Source of the DNA: Lutibacter maritimus
Lineage (GTDB): Bacteria > Bacteroidota > Bacteroidia > Flavobacteriales > Flavobacteriaceae
DNA length: 64,000 bases
Direction: 5' to 3'
NCBI RefSeq assembly: GCF_900116115.1
Contig: NZ_FOZP01000002.1
Span: 332,122 to 396,121, forward strand
Part shown: in pieces, positions 53,775 to 62,699 of the stretch
Position numbering within the stretch: position 1 is the stretch's first letter
Layout: the number at the start of each line of letters is the position of its first letter
Position numbers and translations under genes: made by a program
The notes under the pieces: model-generated
Databases searched by the model: none
Told to the model about the DNA's origin: nothing
Seen by the model: the letters and a program-made list of their open reading frames with translations, nothing else

Positions 53775-55718
53775 ATGAAATATTTACTTACTTTATTAGT
53801 GCTTTTTTTTAGTTGCACTATCAACTCTCAAACTTCATTAGCTAGCATTTTTGGCGACAATATGGTATTACAGCGTAATGCAGGTATTCCTATTTGGGGT
53901 TGGGCTAAAGCGAATGAAAAAATTGAAGTGCGTTTTAATAAGCAAATTAAAAAAACAAAAACAAACGCTCATGGTAAATGGATGGTTACTTTAAATTCTG
54001 AAGTTGCTGGCGGTCCTTATGAGTTAGTTGTAATTGGCAAAAACACAATAAAATTAAGCAATATATTAGTTGGAGAAGTTTGGTTATGTAGCGGACAATC
54101 AAATATGGAATGGACTGTTGGACAATCAGACAATGCAGAAGTTGAAATAAAAAATGCAGCTTCCTATTCAAACATTCGACATATAAAAATTCCAAAAGAA
54201 ATAAGTTCTTTACCAAATGCTAATTTCAATAATGTATCTTGGGATGTTTGCAATTCCGAAACTATATCAGATTTTACAGGTGTTGGTTATTTTTTTGCAA
54301 AACAATTATATGATTCGTTACAAATTCCTATTGGTTTAATAAACGCATCTTGGGGTGGTTCAAATATCGAAACTTGGATAAGCCGTGAAGGTTTTGAAAG
54401 TAGTAATGAATTTAAAAATTTAATTGCAACCTTGCCAAAAACCAATTTAGATTCTCTTCTAAAAATAAAAATTTCAGGAACACAAAAAAGAATAGAAGAA
54501 TTACAAAACGAACCTTTTTCAAATGCAAAAATAGAAACATATAAAGAGGTAGATTTAGATGATTCTTCTTGGTTACAAATGAATGAACCAGAAGTATGGG
54601 AGTCTCAAGAATTGGGAGAGTTTGATGGTGTTATTTGGCTACGAAAACATGTAACCCTTACCAAAGAAGATTTAAATAATACCATAATACTTAACATTCC
54701 TGCTGTTGATGATGATGATACCACCTATATAAACGGCGTAAAAATTGGCGAAACAAAAGGATGGGATCAGAAAAGAACTTACACAATTAATGCCAACATA
54801 TTAAAAGAAGGAGATAATGTAATTTCAATTAGAGTTGTTGATAGTTCAGGAAGCGGAGGACTTTATGGAGATGCAGTAAACTTTACATTGACTATTGGGG
54901 AAAAGGAATTACCCTTAAGTGGCATTTGGAAATATAAGGTTGAATCTATTTATAATGCAGTTAATTTTAATGATTATCCTTCATTATGTTTTAATGCAAT
55001 GATTAACCCAATAATTCCTTTTGGTATTAAAGGTGTTCTTTGGTATCAAGGTGAAACAAATGTAAGTCGTGCATACCAATATAGAACAACATTTCCATTG
55101 TTAATTAGAGACTGGAGGCAAAAGTGGGATGATAAATTATTACCTTTTTATTATGTTCAATTGGCAACATTTAATTCAGAAGGAGATAGTAATACTGGTT
55201 GTGATTTGGCAGAACTGCGAGAAGCACAAACCAAAACATTACAATTACCAAATACTGGAATGGTGGTAACAACGGATGTTGGTAACCCAAATGATATTCA
55301 CCCAAGAAATAAAAAAACTGTAGGAAAACGTTTAGCATCAATTGCTTTACATAATTTATATGAAAAGCCAATGGTACATTCTGGTCCAAAATTTAAATCT
55401 ATGAAAATAAATGATGACCATATTATTGTTTCTTTTGATGATATTGGTGGAGGCCTAATGACAACAGATTTACAAGGCAACGTTCACGGGTTTGAAATTG
55501 CAGGAAAAGATCAAATTTTTTATAAAGTAAATGCGGTTATTGAAGGTGATAACATTATTATATCAGCAAAAAATATAAATACTCCTATACATATCAGATT
55601 TAGTTGGATTGGTGATGCCTCAGCAAGTAATTTATTTAATAAAGAAGGTTTTCCTGCCGTACCTTTTAGAACTGATGATTGGAAAACTATTACAACAAAT
55701 GTTAAATATAAATTTTAG
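53775..55718 (+). CDS. Exported carbohydrate esterase of the sialate O-acetylesterase (SGNH) family
   Basis: A 647-residue periplasmic or surface esterase that should remove acetyl groups from sugars. A signal peptide (1 to about 19, ending INSQ) is followed by a small N-terminal beta domain and the SGNH core. Block I is CSGQSNMEW with nucleophile Ser109, then GVGYFFAKQLYDSL, INASWGGSNIETWIS and VLWYQGETNV; block V is DIHPRNK with Asp507 and His509. A jelly-roll, GH2-sugar-binding-like module (about 258-385; YINGVKIGETKGW) is inserted in the core, as in other members. No sialic acid catabolic genes are near, so the real substrate may be an acetylated plant or algal glycan. Confidence 0.88.
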   Translation: MKYLLTLLVLFFSCTINSQTSLASIFGDNMVLQRNAGIPIWGWAKANEKIEVRFNKQIKKTKTNAHGKWMVTLNSEVAGGPYELVVIGKNTIKLSNILVGEVWLCSGQSNMEWTVGQSDNAEVEIKNAASYSNIRHIKIPKEISSLPNANFNNVSWDVCNSETISDFTGVGYFFAKQLYDSLQIPIGLINASWGGSNIETWISREGFESSNEFKNLIATLPKTNLDSLLKIKISGTQKRIEELQNEPFSNAKIETYKEVDLDDSSWLQMNEPEVWESQELGEFDGVIWLRKHVTLTKEDLNNTIILNIPAVDDDDTTYINGVKIGETKGWDQKRTYTINANILKEGDNVISIRVVDSSGSGGLYGDAVNFTLTIGEKELPLSGIWKYKVESIYNAVNFNDYPSLCFNAMINPIIPFGIKGVLWYQGETNVSRAYQYRTTFPLLIRDWRQKWDDKLLPFYYVQLATFNSEGDSNTGCDLAELREAQTKTLQLPNTGMVVTTDVGNPNDIHPRNKKTVGKRLASIALHNLYEKPMVHSGPKFKSMKINDDHIIVSFDDIGGGLMTTDLQGNVHGFEIAGKDQIFYKVNAVIEGDNIIISAKNINTPIHIRFSWIGDASASNLFNKEGFPAVPFRTDDWKTITTNVKYKF

Positions 55719-55742
55719 AGAAAAAATACTTAACAAATAAAA

Positions 55743-55781
55743 AAAGCTTAATGCTTGTTAAAAGTGTTAGGCTTTTATTTT
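55743..55781. terminator. Bidirectional terminator between esterase and LacI genes
   Basis: AAAGCTTAATGC pairs imperfectly (G-U included) with GTGTTAGGCTTT across a short loop, with A and T runs on the outsides. It separates the convergent esterase and LacI regulator genes and so marks the border between the SusCD unit and the sucrose unit. Confidence 0.65.
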
Positions 55782-55787
55782 TTTTAA

Positions 55788-56810
55788 TTAAAATGCAGTA
55801 GAATTTCTTTTTATAACTTTTGTTGGCAAAACAACAGTTTGGTGCTGAATTTGATTTCCTTTTTTGGTTGCCTTAATTTCTTTTAATAATAATTTTAAAG
55901 ATTTTTTTCCCATTTCAAAACCTGGTTGATCTATGGTACTCAAAGAAGGTGAAATAACACTAGCCATAAACCAATTACTAAAACCAATAATGCCAATTTG
56001 TTTGGGTATTTTAACACCAACTTCATTAAAATAAGCTACAGCGCCAATACCAACCAAATCGGTAATTGCAAAAATTCCATCAACATCTTTATGTTCTGTA
56101 TGTATTTTTTTTGCAAATTTATACCCTTCATTAAAACTTACTTTTTCACAAGTAAATACAATAGAACTATCAAATTTTAGATTGTAATCTTCCAATGCTT
56201 TTTTATACCCTAAAAAACGATCAATTGAACCTTGTGGATTTAAAGGACCTCTAAAATGAGCGATTTTTTTACATCCTGATTTAATTAAATGCTCTGTGGC
56301 ATCATAACCTGCACTTTTGTCGTCAATAACAACTTTTGAGCAATCTAGCAATTTTGAGATTTTATCAAATAAAACTAAAGGGACATTATGTTCAATAACT
56401 TTTTTTAAATGATCCAAATTTTTTGTGTTATTAGATAACGACATTAAAATACCATCAACTCTCTTGCTTAATAATAAATCTATTTGTTTTTTTTCAAGTT
56501 CTTCCGATTCGTTAGATTGCAAAATAATTACCAAATATCCTTTTTTTTCGGCCTTTTCAATAATAGCATTTACAACATTTGAGAAAAAATGGTGTACAAT
56601 TTCAGGAATAATTAAACCAATAGTTTTAGATTCCTTTGTTCGGAGGTTTACAGCAAATGAATTTGGTTGATAATTTAATTTATTAGCAAGATTTATGACC
56701 GCCGTTTTAGTTTTTGGACTAACATCGGCGTAATTTTTTAAAGCCTTTGAAACCGTCGTTACTGAAATACCAAGTTCTTCAGCAATTTGTTTTAACGTTA
56801 CTTCTCCCAT
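55788..56810 (-). CDS. LacI-family transcriptional regulator
   Basis: A 340-residue repressor or activator. The N-terminal LacI HTH (about 1-50: TLKQIAEELGISVTTVSKALKN, hinge region NYQPNSFAVNLRT in segments) is followed by a periplasmic-binding-protein-like effector domain (SKTIGLIIPEIVHHFFSNVV, LLSKRVDGILMSLS, GIIGFSNWFMASVISPSLSTIDQP). It is transcribed away from the TonB receptor of the sucrose locus. Two tandem palindromes with a central CG, the mark of LacI-family operators, lie between them. Control of the receptor-phosphorylase-permease-kinase genes by a sugar or sugar phosphate is inferred. Confidence 0.93.
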   Translation of the reverse strand: MGEVTLKQIAEELGISVTTVSKALKNYADVSPKTKTAVINLANKLNYQPNSFAVNLRTKESKTIGLIIPEIVHHFFSNVVNAIIEKAEKKGYLVIILQSNESEELEKKQIDLLLSKRVDGILMSLSNNTKNLDHLKKVIEHNVPLVLFDKISKLLDCSKVVIDDKSAGYDATEHLIKSGCKKIAHFRGPLNPQGSIDRFLGYKKALEDYNLKFDSSIVFTCEKVSFNEGYKFAKKIHTEHKDVDGIFAITDLVGIGAVAYFNEVGVKIPKQIGIIGFSNWFMASVISPSLSTIDQPGFEMGKKSLKLLLKEIKATKKGNQIQHQTVVLPTKVIKRNSTAF

Positions 56811-56982
56811 TTAGTAAAAATAAGTAAATTTTTAAGAGCTTATTTTGTTTTTATACTTACAAACTAAAAATTCTTTACTGTCTTTGAAGGAGTTGTTAAG
56901 AAGATATACCTACTTCTTTAATAATTTGCATTATTACAACCTCTTCTTTTAATTAAATATTGTAAAATAAATTTATTTAAAA

Positions 56983-57024
56983 GTAAAATCGAAATCGTTT
57001 TCGGTAAAATCGAAATCGTTTTCG
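56983..57024. promoter_or_regulatory. Tandem LacI-type operators in two perfect 21-bp repeats
   Basis: Two identical 21-base units (56983-57003 and 57004-57024) lie head to tail. Each ends in CGAAATCGTTTTCG (56990-57003 and 57011-57024), which fits the palindrome CGAAAnCGnTTTCG; central CG is typical of LacI-family sites. Centres are 21 bases apart, two helical turns, so two dimers would sit on one face. The array is 76 bases before the receptor ATG at 57100 and 173 bases before the LacI ATG. Confidence 0.8.
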
Positions 57025-57099
57025 TTGATAAATTTAAATATTAAAGTATCAATTCTGTATACATTCGAGATATTAATCAAATTTAATAACTTTAATATT

Positions 57100-59757
57100 A
57101 TGAAAAAACTATTTTTAATGAAGCAGAATTATATTTATATATTTTTCTTAGCTATTTCTAGTGTTGCTTTTTCACAAACAAAAAGTGTTTCAGGAACCAT
57201 AAACGATGCTTTTGGTCAACCATTGCCAGGAGTAAATATTTTAATGAAAGGTACTTCAATAGGAACTACCTCTGACATGGATGGTAAGTATATAATATCG
57301 AATTTAGAAACTGGAGAATATACATTAGAAGTTTCTTATGTTGGGTTTAAAACATTTTTAAAATCTATAAATTTACAAGGAAGTGATATTTCTTTAGATG
57401 TTGTTTTAAGAGAAGATGTAATGTCGTTAGATGATGTGGTAATTACTGGTGTTGCTAATCCTCGATCAAAAATTGAGTCGAGTGTTTCTGTTACTACGTT
57501 AAAACCTCAACTAATTGAGCAATCTTCACCAAGATCAACTTCTGAAATATTTAGAACAATTCCTGGTATTAGAACAGAGTCTTCAGGTGGTGATGGAAAT
57601 ACAAATATTTCAGTGAGAGGTGTGCCAATTTCCGCTGGAGGTTCAAAATATTTACAGTTACAAGAAGATGGTTTGCCAGTACTTTTATATGGTGATATAG
57701 CTTTTGCTACGTCTGATATTTTTTTAAGAGCAGATCAAAATGTTGCAAGAATTGAAGCTATTAGAGGAGGTTCAGCATCTACACTTTCAAGTAATTCACC
57801 AGCAGGTATTATAAACTTTATTAGTAAAACAGGTGAAGTTGAAGGAGGAGGAATTTCAACTTCTTTTGGATTAGACTACAATAGCTTTAAAACAGACTTT
57901 GATTATGGTACTCCAATAGGTGACGGTGTTGCTTTTCATGTGGGAGGTTTTTTTAGACAAGGAGAAGGCGTAAGAGACGCAGGATATTTAGCCAATAAAG
58001 GAGGTCAAATTAAATTAAATCTAACAAAGAGATTTGAAAATGGTTATGCCAGAGTTTATTATAAATTTTTAAACGATAGAACGGCAGCATATATGCCAAT
58101 GCCAATAAAAGTAACAGGTACAAACAGCAATCCTAATTGGGGAAATATTGAAGGGTTTGATGCTACAACAGGAGCTCAACATAGCCCTTATTTAACACAA
58201 AATAATGGGTTGGATTCTAATGGAAATAGAAGAAATGCTGATGTGGCAGATGGTATGCACCCTATTTCTAATGCTATTGGCGCAGAATTTTCTTTCAATC
58301 TAGAAAATGATTGGAAAATAGACAACAAATCAAGAATGGCTTTTAATAAAGGTAGATTTATAGCTCCTTTTACTGCAGCAGTTGGGACTGTTAATGATAT
58401 GGTTGCTGGTATTGCTGGCTATAACGGATATGATGCAACAGGTGCAACAGTTACAAATACAGTAACTGGAAATGCATTTAATAATCCAAATGGATTGGCG
58501 CAAAGAATTATGATGTTTGATACTGAATTAGAAAACTTCAATAATTTTGTGAATGATTTTAAAGTAACAAAGAAATTTGAAAAAGTTAGTTTAATAGCTG
58601 GATATTTCACTGCAAATCAAAACATTCAAATGTCTTGGTTGTGGAATGTTCATTTAACTGAAGTAAATGGTGTAAATGCTGCTCCATTAGATGTTACTTT
58701 AGCTGATGGTACAAAAATAACAGAAAACGGACAAGCTTCTTATGGCGCTGCTGAATGGGGCAACTGTTGTACACAAAAATACAATGCTTCTTATAATGTA
58801 AATGCACCTTATGCTGCAATTACTATTGATGCCAGTAAAAATTTAACATTAGATGCTAGTGTACGATATGATAATGTAAAAGTGAATGGTTCTAGTATTG
58901 GAGGAACACAATCTGCAAATTTAGATGTAAATAATAATGGAACTATTGAGCCAATTGAAATGAATGTTTCAGTAGTAGATAACGCAAATTCAAATCCAAT
59001 TAATTATGACTATGATTATGTTTCATATTCTTTTGGTGGTAACTATAAATTAAATGATGAAACTGCAGTTTTTGCAAGATACAGTAGTGGAGCTTCTGGT
59101 AAAGCAGATCGCGCTTTTACATTTGGACAACCAATGACTTCTTTAGGAAACCCAAAAGATATTTTAGATCAGGCAGAATTAGGTTACAAAAGAAAATTTG
59201 ACAATGCAGGTTTATTCATCACTGGTTTTTATGCTAAAACAACTGAAGAAGCAGGTTTTGAAGCAACCACTCAAAAAGTTGAAAAAAACGATTATAAATC
59301 TTTAGGGATAGAAATTGAAGGTTCTTTAAAATTAAATAAGTTTGATGTTAGAGGAGCACTTACCTATACAAATGCTGAAATTTCAGGAACTATTGACGGT
59401 TCAAACGTTGGGAATACCCCAAGAAGACAACCAGATTTTATTTACAGTTTAATTCCTACATATAGTTTTGGTGAAAATGGAAATCATGTAATTGGAGCAA
59501 GTATTATTGGAAATACAAAATCATATGCTCAAAATAATAATGATTTAGTAATGCCAGGTTATGCGTATGTAAATATGTTTGGAAAAGTAACAATTACAAA
59601 AGGTTTTTCAGTTGCATTAAACATAAACAACCTTTTTGATACTATTGGGATTACAGAATCTGAAGAAGGTTCTATAGTTGAAGGTCAAACAAATTATGTA
59701 AGAGCAAGATCAATTTCAGGAAGATCATCATCTTTAACATTTGCATATACTTTTTAA
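57100..59757 (+). CDS. TonB-dependent receptor of the sucrose locus (SuxA-like role)
   Basis: An 885-residue outer-membrane transporter without a SusD partner. Signal peptide (about 1-25, ending AFSQ), carboxypeptidase-regulatory-like domain (about 27-105, TINDAFGQPLPGVNILMKGT in part), plug (about 110-235; TSEIFRTIPGIRTES, SVRGVPIS, EAIRGGSASTLSSNSPAGIINF) and barrel with terminal Phe. Plug and length are of the classical FecA/SuxA kind and unlike the 1044-residue SusC at 48.0 kb. Context gives the function: phosphorylase, permease and fructokinase follow. ATG 57100 is chosen for the signal peptide; ATG 57118 is possible. Two hairpins separate it from the next gene. Confidence 0.9.
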   Translation: MKKLFLMKQNYIYIFFLAISSVAFSQTKSVSGTINDAFGQPLPGVNILMKGTSIGTTSDMDGKYIISNLETGEYTLEVSYVGFKTFLKSINLQGSDISLDVVLREDVMSLDDVVITGVANPRSKIESSVSVTTLKPQLIEQSSPRSTSEIFRTIPGIRTESSGGDGNTNISVRGVPISAGGSKYLQLQEDGLPVLLYGDIAFATSDIFLRADQNVARIEAIRGGSASTLSSNSPAGIINFISKTGEVEGGGISTSFGLDYNSFKTDFDYGTPIGDGVAFHVGGFFRQGEGVRDAGYLANKGGQIKLNLTKRFENGYARVYYKFLNDRTAAYMPMPIKVTGTNSNPNWGNIEGFDATTGAQHSPYLTQNNGLDSNGNRRNADVADGMHPISNAIGAEFSFNLENDWKIDNKSRMAFNKGRFIAPFTAAVGTVNDMVAGIAGYNGYDATGATVTNTVTGNAFNNPNGLAQRIMMFDTELENFNNFVNDFKVTKKFEKVSLIAGYFTANQNIQMSWLWNVHLTEVNGVNAAPLDVTLADGTKITENGQASYGAAEWGNCCTQKYNASYNVNAPYAAITIDASKNLTLDASVRYDNVKVNGSSIGGTQSANLDVNNNGTIEPIEMNVSVVDNANSNPINYDYDYVSYSFGGNYKLNDETAVFARYSSGASGKADRAFTFGQPMTSLGNPKDILDQAELGYKRKFDNAGLFITGFYAKTTEEAGFEATTQKVEKNDYKSLGIEIEGSLKLNKFDVRGALTYTNAEISGTIDGSNVGNTPRRQPDFIYSLIPTYSFGENGNHVIGASIIGNTKSYAQNNNDLVMPGYAYVNMFGKVTITKGFSVALNINNLFDTIGITESEEGSIVEGQTNYVRARSISGRSSSLTFAYTF

Positions 59758-59772
59758 TATTTTATAGTATAA

Positions 59773-59806
59773 TAACTAGCCTTTTATTGAAATAATTGGC
59801 TAGTTA
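59773..59806 (+). terminator. Hairpin after the TonB receptor
   Basis: TAACTAGCC pairs perfectly with GGCTAGTTA across a 16-base loop. The following T run is weak, so it may be a partial terminator. Confidence 0.55.
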
Positions 59807-59886
59807 CTTTAAAACCATTCAATTAAAGGCTTCCTTTAAAAGTTTATAATTCTAATTTACAAGAAATAGTTGGTTTAATTAAGTTT

Positions 59887-59950
59887 AAAAGTGAACTGTT
59901 CTTTAGTAAGAAAATAAGATAGTTCACTTTTTTTAATTTTTTCCATAAAT
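59887..59950 (+). terminator. Second, stronger hairpin before the phosphorylase gene
   Basis: AAAAGTGAACT (59887-59897) pairs with AGTTCACTTTT (59931-59941) and a T-rich tail follows. An inner TTCTT/AAGAA stem lies in the loop. It ends 13 bases before the phosphorylase ATG at 59964 and leaves little room for another promoter. Confidence 0.65.
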
Positions 59951-59963
59951 CCAATAAGCAATT

Positions 59964-61394
59964 ATGAAAAATAAAATACAATTAATAACATATATAGATA
60001 GACTTGGTTGTAAAAGTATAACAGAGTTAAATTCTTTATTCAAAAATGAGTTAAAAGGGCTGTTTGGAGGTTTACACATTTTACCATTCTATTACCCAAT
60101 TGATGGAGAAGATGCAGGTTTTGACCCCATAGATCATAATTTAATTGATCCTAGGTTAGGTGATTGGAACGATTTAAAAGAACTAAGTGAAGAGGTTGAT
60201 ATTATGGCCGATTTAATTGTGAATCACGTTTCGGCAAAATCAATTCAATTTCAAGATTATCTTCAAAAAGGAGAAAAATCAGAGTATGCTTCGTTGTTTT
60301 TAAAGTACAATACTGTTTTTCCAAATGGAGCAACTGAGGCAGATTTGTTATCAATTTATAGACCGCGTCCAAATTTACCATTTACCATGGTTAAATTAAA
60401 CGACGGTTCGGTTAAATTGATTTGGACCACATTTACAAGCAATCAAATTGATATTGATGTAAATAATAAAATTGGTATTAAATACTTAGAAAGTATTTTA
60501 GATACCTTTGAAAAAGGTGGTGTTAAAATGATACGTTTAGACGCTGCGGGATACGCTATAAAAAAACCAGGAACATCGTGCTTTATGATTGATGAAACCT
60601 ATGAATTTATAAGTCAACTTACTAAAAAAGCAAAAGCAAAAGGAATTGAAGTTTTGGTTGAAATTCATTCATACTATAAAACCCAAATTGAAATTGCAAA
60701 AAGAGTAGATTACGTATACGATTTTGCATTGCCTGTATTGGTATTAGATACTTTGTTTAATAAAAATGCTTCAAGCCTAAAAAAATGGTTAGAGGTTAGT
60801 CCTAAAAATGCATTAACAGTGCTGGACACGCATGATGGAATTGGAATTGTAGATGTTGCTGGTGAAGGCGAAAAACCAGGTTTAATTGAAGGTGCCATTT
60901 TATCTAAAATTGTAGATCAAATGCATATAAACAGTGGTGGAAATAGTTTAAAGGCAACAGGAGCAGCTGCTTCAAACTTAGATTTATATCAAGTAAATTG
61001 CACCTATTTTGATGCCTTAGGAAGGGATGAAAACGCTTATTTAATAGCAAGAGCTATTCAGTTTTTTGTACCAGGAATACCTCAAGTGTATTATGTAGGT
61101 TTATTTGCAGGTGAAAATGATATGGAATTGTTGGAAAAAACTAATGTTGGTAGAGATATAAACCGTCATTATTTCACAAAAAATGAAATTAAGGAGCAGT
61201 TAAATAGACCTTTAATCAACGATTTGAAAGAATTGATGCTTTTAAGGAATAACCATCTAGCTTTTAACGGAGATTTTAATTTAATTGAAACTTCAAAAAA
61301 TGTGCTAAATATAAAATGGGTAAATAACAACCATATTGCAGAGCTTTTTATTGATTTAACTTCAATGAAAATGGAAACAAAATTCTCATCATAA
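59964..61394 (+). CDS. Sucrose phosphorylase (GH13 subfamily 18)
   Basis: Cleaves sucrose with phosphate into alpha-glucose-1-phosphate and fructose, conserving the bond energy. The 476-residue chain has no signal peptide and should be cytoplasmic. The GH13 triad is intact and almost in register with the Bifidobacterium adolescentis enzyme (D192, E232, D290): nucleophile Asp193 (RLDAAGY), acid/base Glu233 (LVEIHSYY) and Asp291 (DTHDGIG). Other matches are GTSCFMIDETYEF, LDLYQVNCTYFDALG, PGIPQVYYVG and GRDINRHYF. Related glycosylglycerate and sucrose-6'-phosphate phosphorylases exist in the subfamily, but the neighbours favour sucrose. The permease gene follows 57 bases on. Confidence 0.93.
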   Translation: MKNKIQLITYIDRLGCKSITELNSLFKNELKGLFGGLHILPFYYPIDGEDAGFDPIDHNLIDPRLGDWNDLKELSEEVDIMADLIVNHVSAKSIQFQDYLQKGEKSEYASLFLKYNTVFPNGATEADLLSIYRPRPNLPFTMVKLNDGSVKLIWTTFTSNQIDIDVNNKIGIKYLESILDTFEKGGVKMIRLDAAGYAIKKPGTSCFMIDETYEFISQLTKKAKAKGIEVLVEIHSYYKTQIEIAKRVDYVYDFALPVLVLDTLFNKNASSLKKWLEVSPKNALTVLDTHDGIGIVDVAGEGEKPGLIEGAILSKIVDQMHINSGGNSLKATGAAASNLDLYQVNCTYFDALGRDENAYLIARAIQFFVPGIPQVYYVGLFAGENDMELLEKTNVGRDINRHYFTKNEIKEQLNRPLINDLKELMLLRNNHLAFNGDFNLIETSKNVLNIKWVNNNHIAELFIDLTSMKMETKFSS

Positions 61395-61451
61395 AATAGT
61401 GATTAAAGTGCTATAATAGGAATATTATTTAATTTTATACAAATTAATACA

Positions 61452-62699
61452 ATGAAAAATCAGGTAGAACAAACGACAGAATACAATCAAAAAAACATAA
61501 AGTGGTTAACTTACCTTATGTTTATGATGTTTGCTATGACAACAGATGCAGTGGGTGTTATTATTCCAGAAGTAATGAAGGAATTTAATTTATCAATGAC
61601 TGCAGCTGGACTTTTACATTACGGTCCAATGACAGCAATTGCGTTGGCCGGTATATTTTTAGGCTTTTTAGCAGATAAAATAGGTAGAAAAAAAACAATT
61701 ATAATAGGTTTGGCATTATTCGCTGTAAACTCATATTTATTTTTGTTGGGTAATACTTTTGGGTTTTTCTTAGTGTTGTTAATTATTTCTGGAGCAGCAA
61801 TTGGTGTTTTTAAAACAGGTGCTTTGGCATTGATTGGAGATATGTCAAAATCTACAAACGATCATACGTCAACAATGAATGTTGTAGAAGGATTTTTTGG
61901 CGTAGGAGCTATAATTGGTCCGTTTTTAGTAAGTTATTTTTTGACCAAAAATGTAGATTGGAAATGGCTATATGTGGTGGCAGCTACTTTATGTGTGGTT
62001 TTAATTATTATAGCTTTTTTTGCAAAATATCCAGATACTAAAAAATCTACAGAAGAGCCAATAAATATTAAACGAACCTTGCTTATGGTGAAAGATAAAT
62101 ATGCCCTTGGATTTTCTTTAGCCGCTTTTTTATATGTTGCTGTTGAAGCTGCAATTTATGTTTGGATGCCAACTTTAATAGCTGGGTACGATGGTAGTTT
62201 TACTTTTATAGCGCTGTATGCATTGCCTATATTTTTTATTTTACGTGCAGGAGGACGCTTTTTAGGTGCATGGATGTTAGAGCGTTTTGATTGGACTGTT
62301 GTAATGGCTATTTCAAGTTTTGCAATATTATTGTGTTATGCTTTTAGTTTTTTAAATAGTACAGCCACAGTTGTATTATTACCATTATCAGGTTTGTTTA
62401 TGTCTGTTATTTACCCAACAATAAATTCTAAAGGAATTAGTTGTTTTCCAAAAATCAGTCATGGTTCTGTTGCAGGAATTATTTTATTTTTTACAGCTGC
62501 AGGTGCGGCTGTTGGACCCATGTTAATGGGTGTAGTTAGCGATTTATTTGGTTCTAATGCAATATACGGTTTTATGTTAGCAACCTTTTTTGCAGCTATA
62601 TTATTTCTCGGATTTTTATATAATATGATTTTTAAACCGACTCATATTCGTATTTCACAATTAAATGAAAGCGAATATGTAAATTTAAGTAAGTTATAA
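61452..62699 (+). CDS. MFS sugar permease (inferred sucrose importer)
   Basis: A 415-residue, 12-helix major facilitator protein of the inner membrane. The loop 2-3 signature reads GFLADKIGRKKTI, and the opening (MFAMTTDAVGVIIPEVMKEFNLSMTAAG in segments) is of the sugar/acid-proton symporter kind. Helix 5 carries the GFFGVGAIIGPFL motif. It is placed between sucrose phosphorylase and fructokinase and shares one base with the kinase gene, so import of intact sucrose by proton symport is the likely job. The sequence alone does not prove the substrate. Confidence 0.87.
   Translation: MKNQVEQTTEYNQKNIKWLTYLMFMMFAMTTDAVGVIIPEVMKEFNLSMTAAGLLHYGPMTAIALAGIFLGFLADKIGRKKTIIIGLALFAVNSYLFLLGNTFGFFLVLLIISGAAIGVFKTGALALIGDMSKSTNDHTSTMNVVEGFFGVGAIIGPFLVSYFLTKNVDWKWLYVVAATLCVVLIIIAFFAKYPDTKKSTEEPINIKRTLLMVKDKYALGFSLAAFLYVAVEAAIYVWMPTLIAGYDGSFTFIALYALPIFFILRAGGRFLGAWMLERFDWTVVMAISSFAILLCYAFSFLNSTATVVLLPLSGLFMSVIYPTINSKGISCFPKISHGSVAGIILFFTAAGAAVGPMLMGVVSDLFGSNAIYGFMLATFFAAILFLGFLYNMIFKPTHIRISQLNESEYVNLSKL

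Noticed and set aside
53775..55718. Reading the esterase as proof of a sialic acid utilisation locus
   Set aside because: No sialidase, NanA, NanK, NanE or sialate transporter is present, and this esterase family acts on many acetylated sugars.
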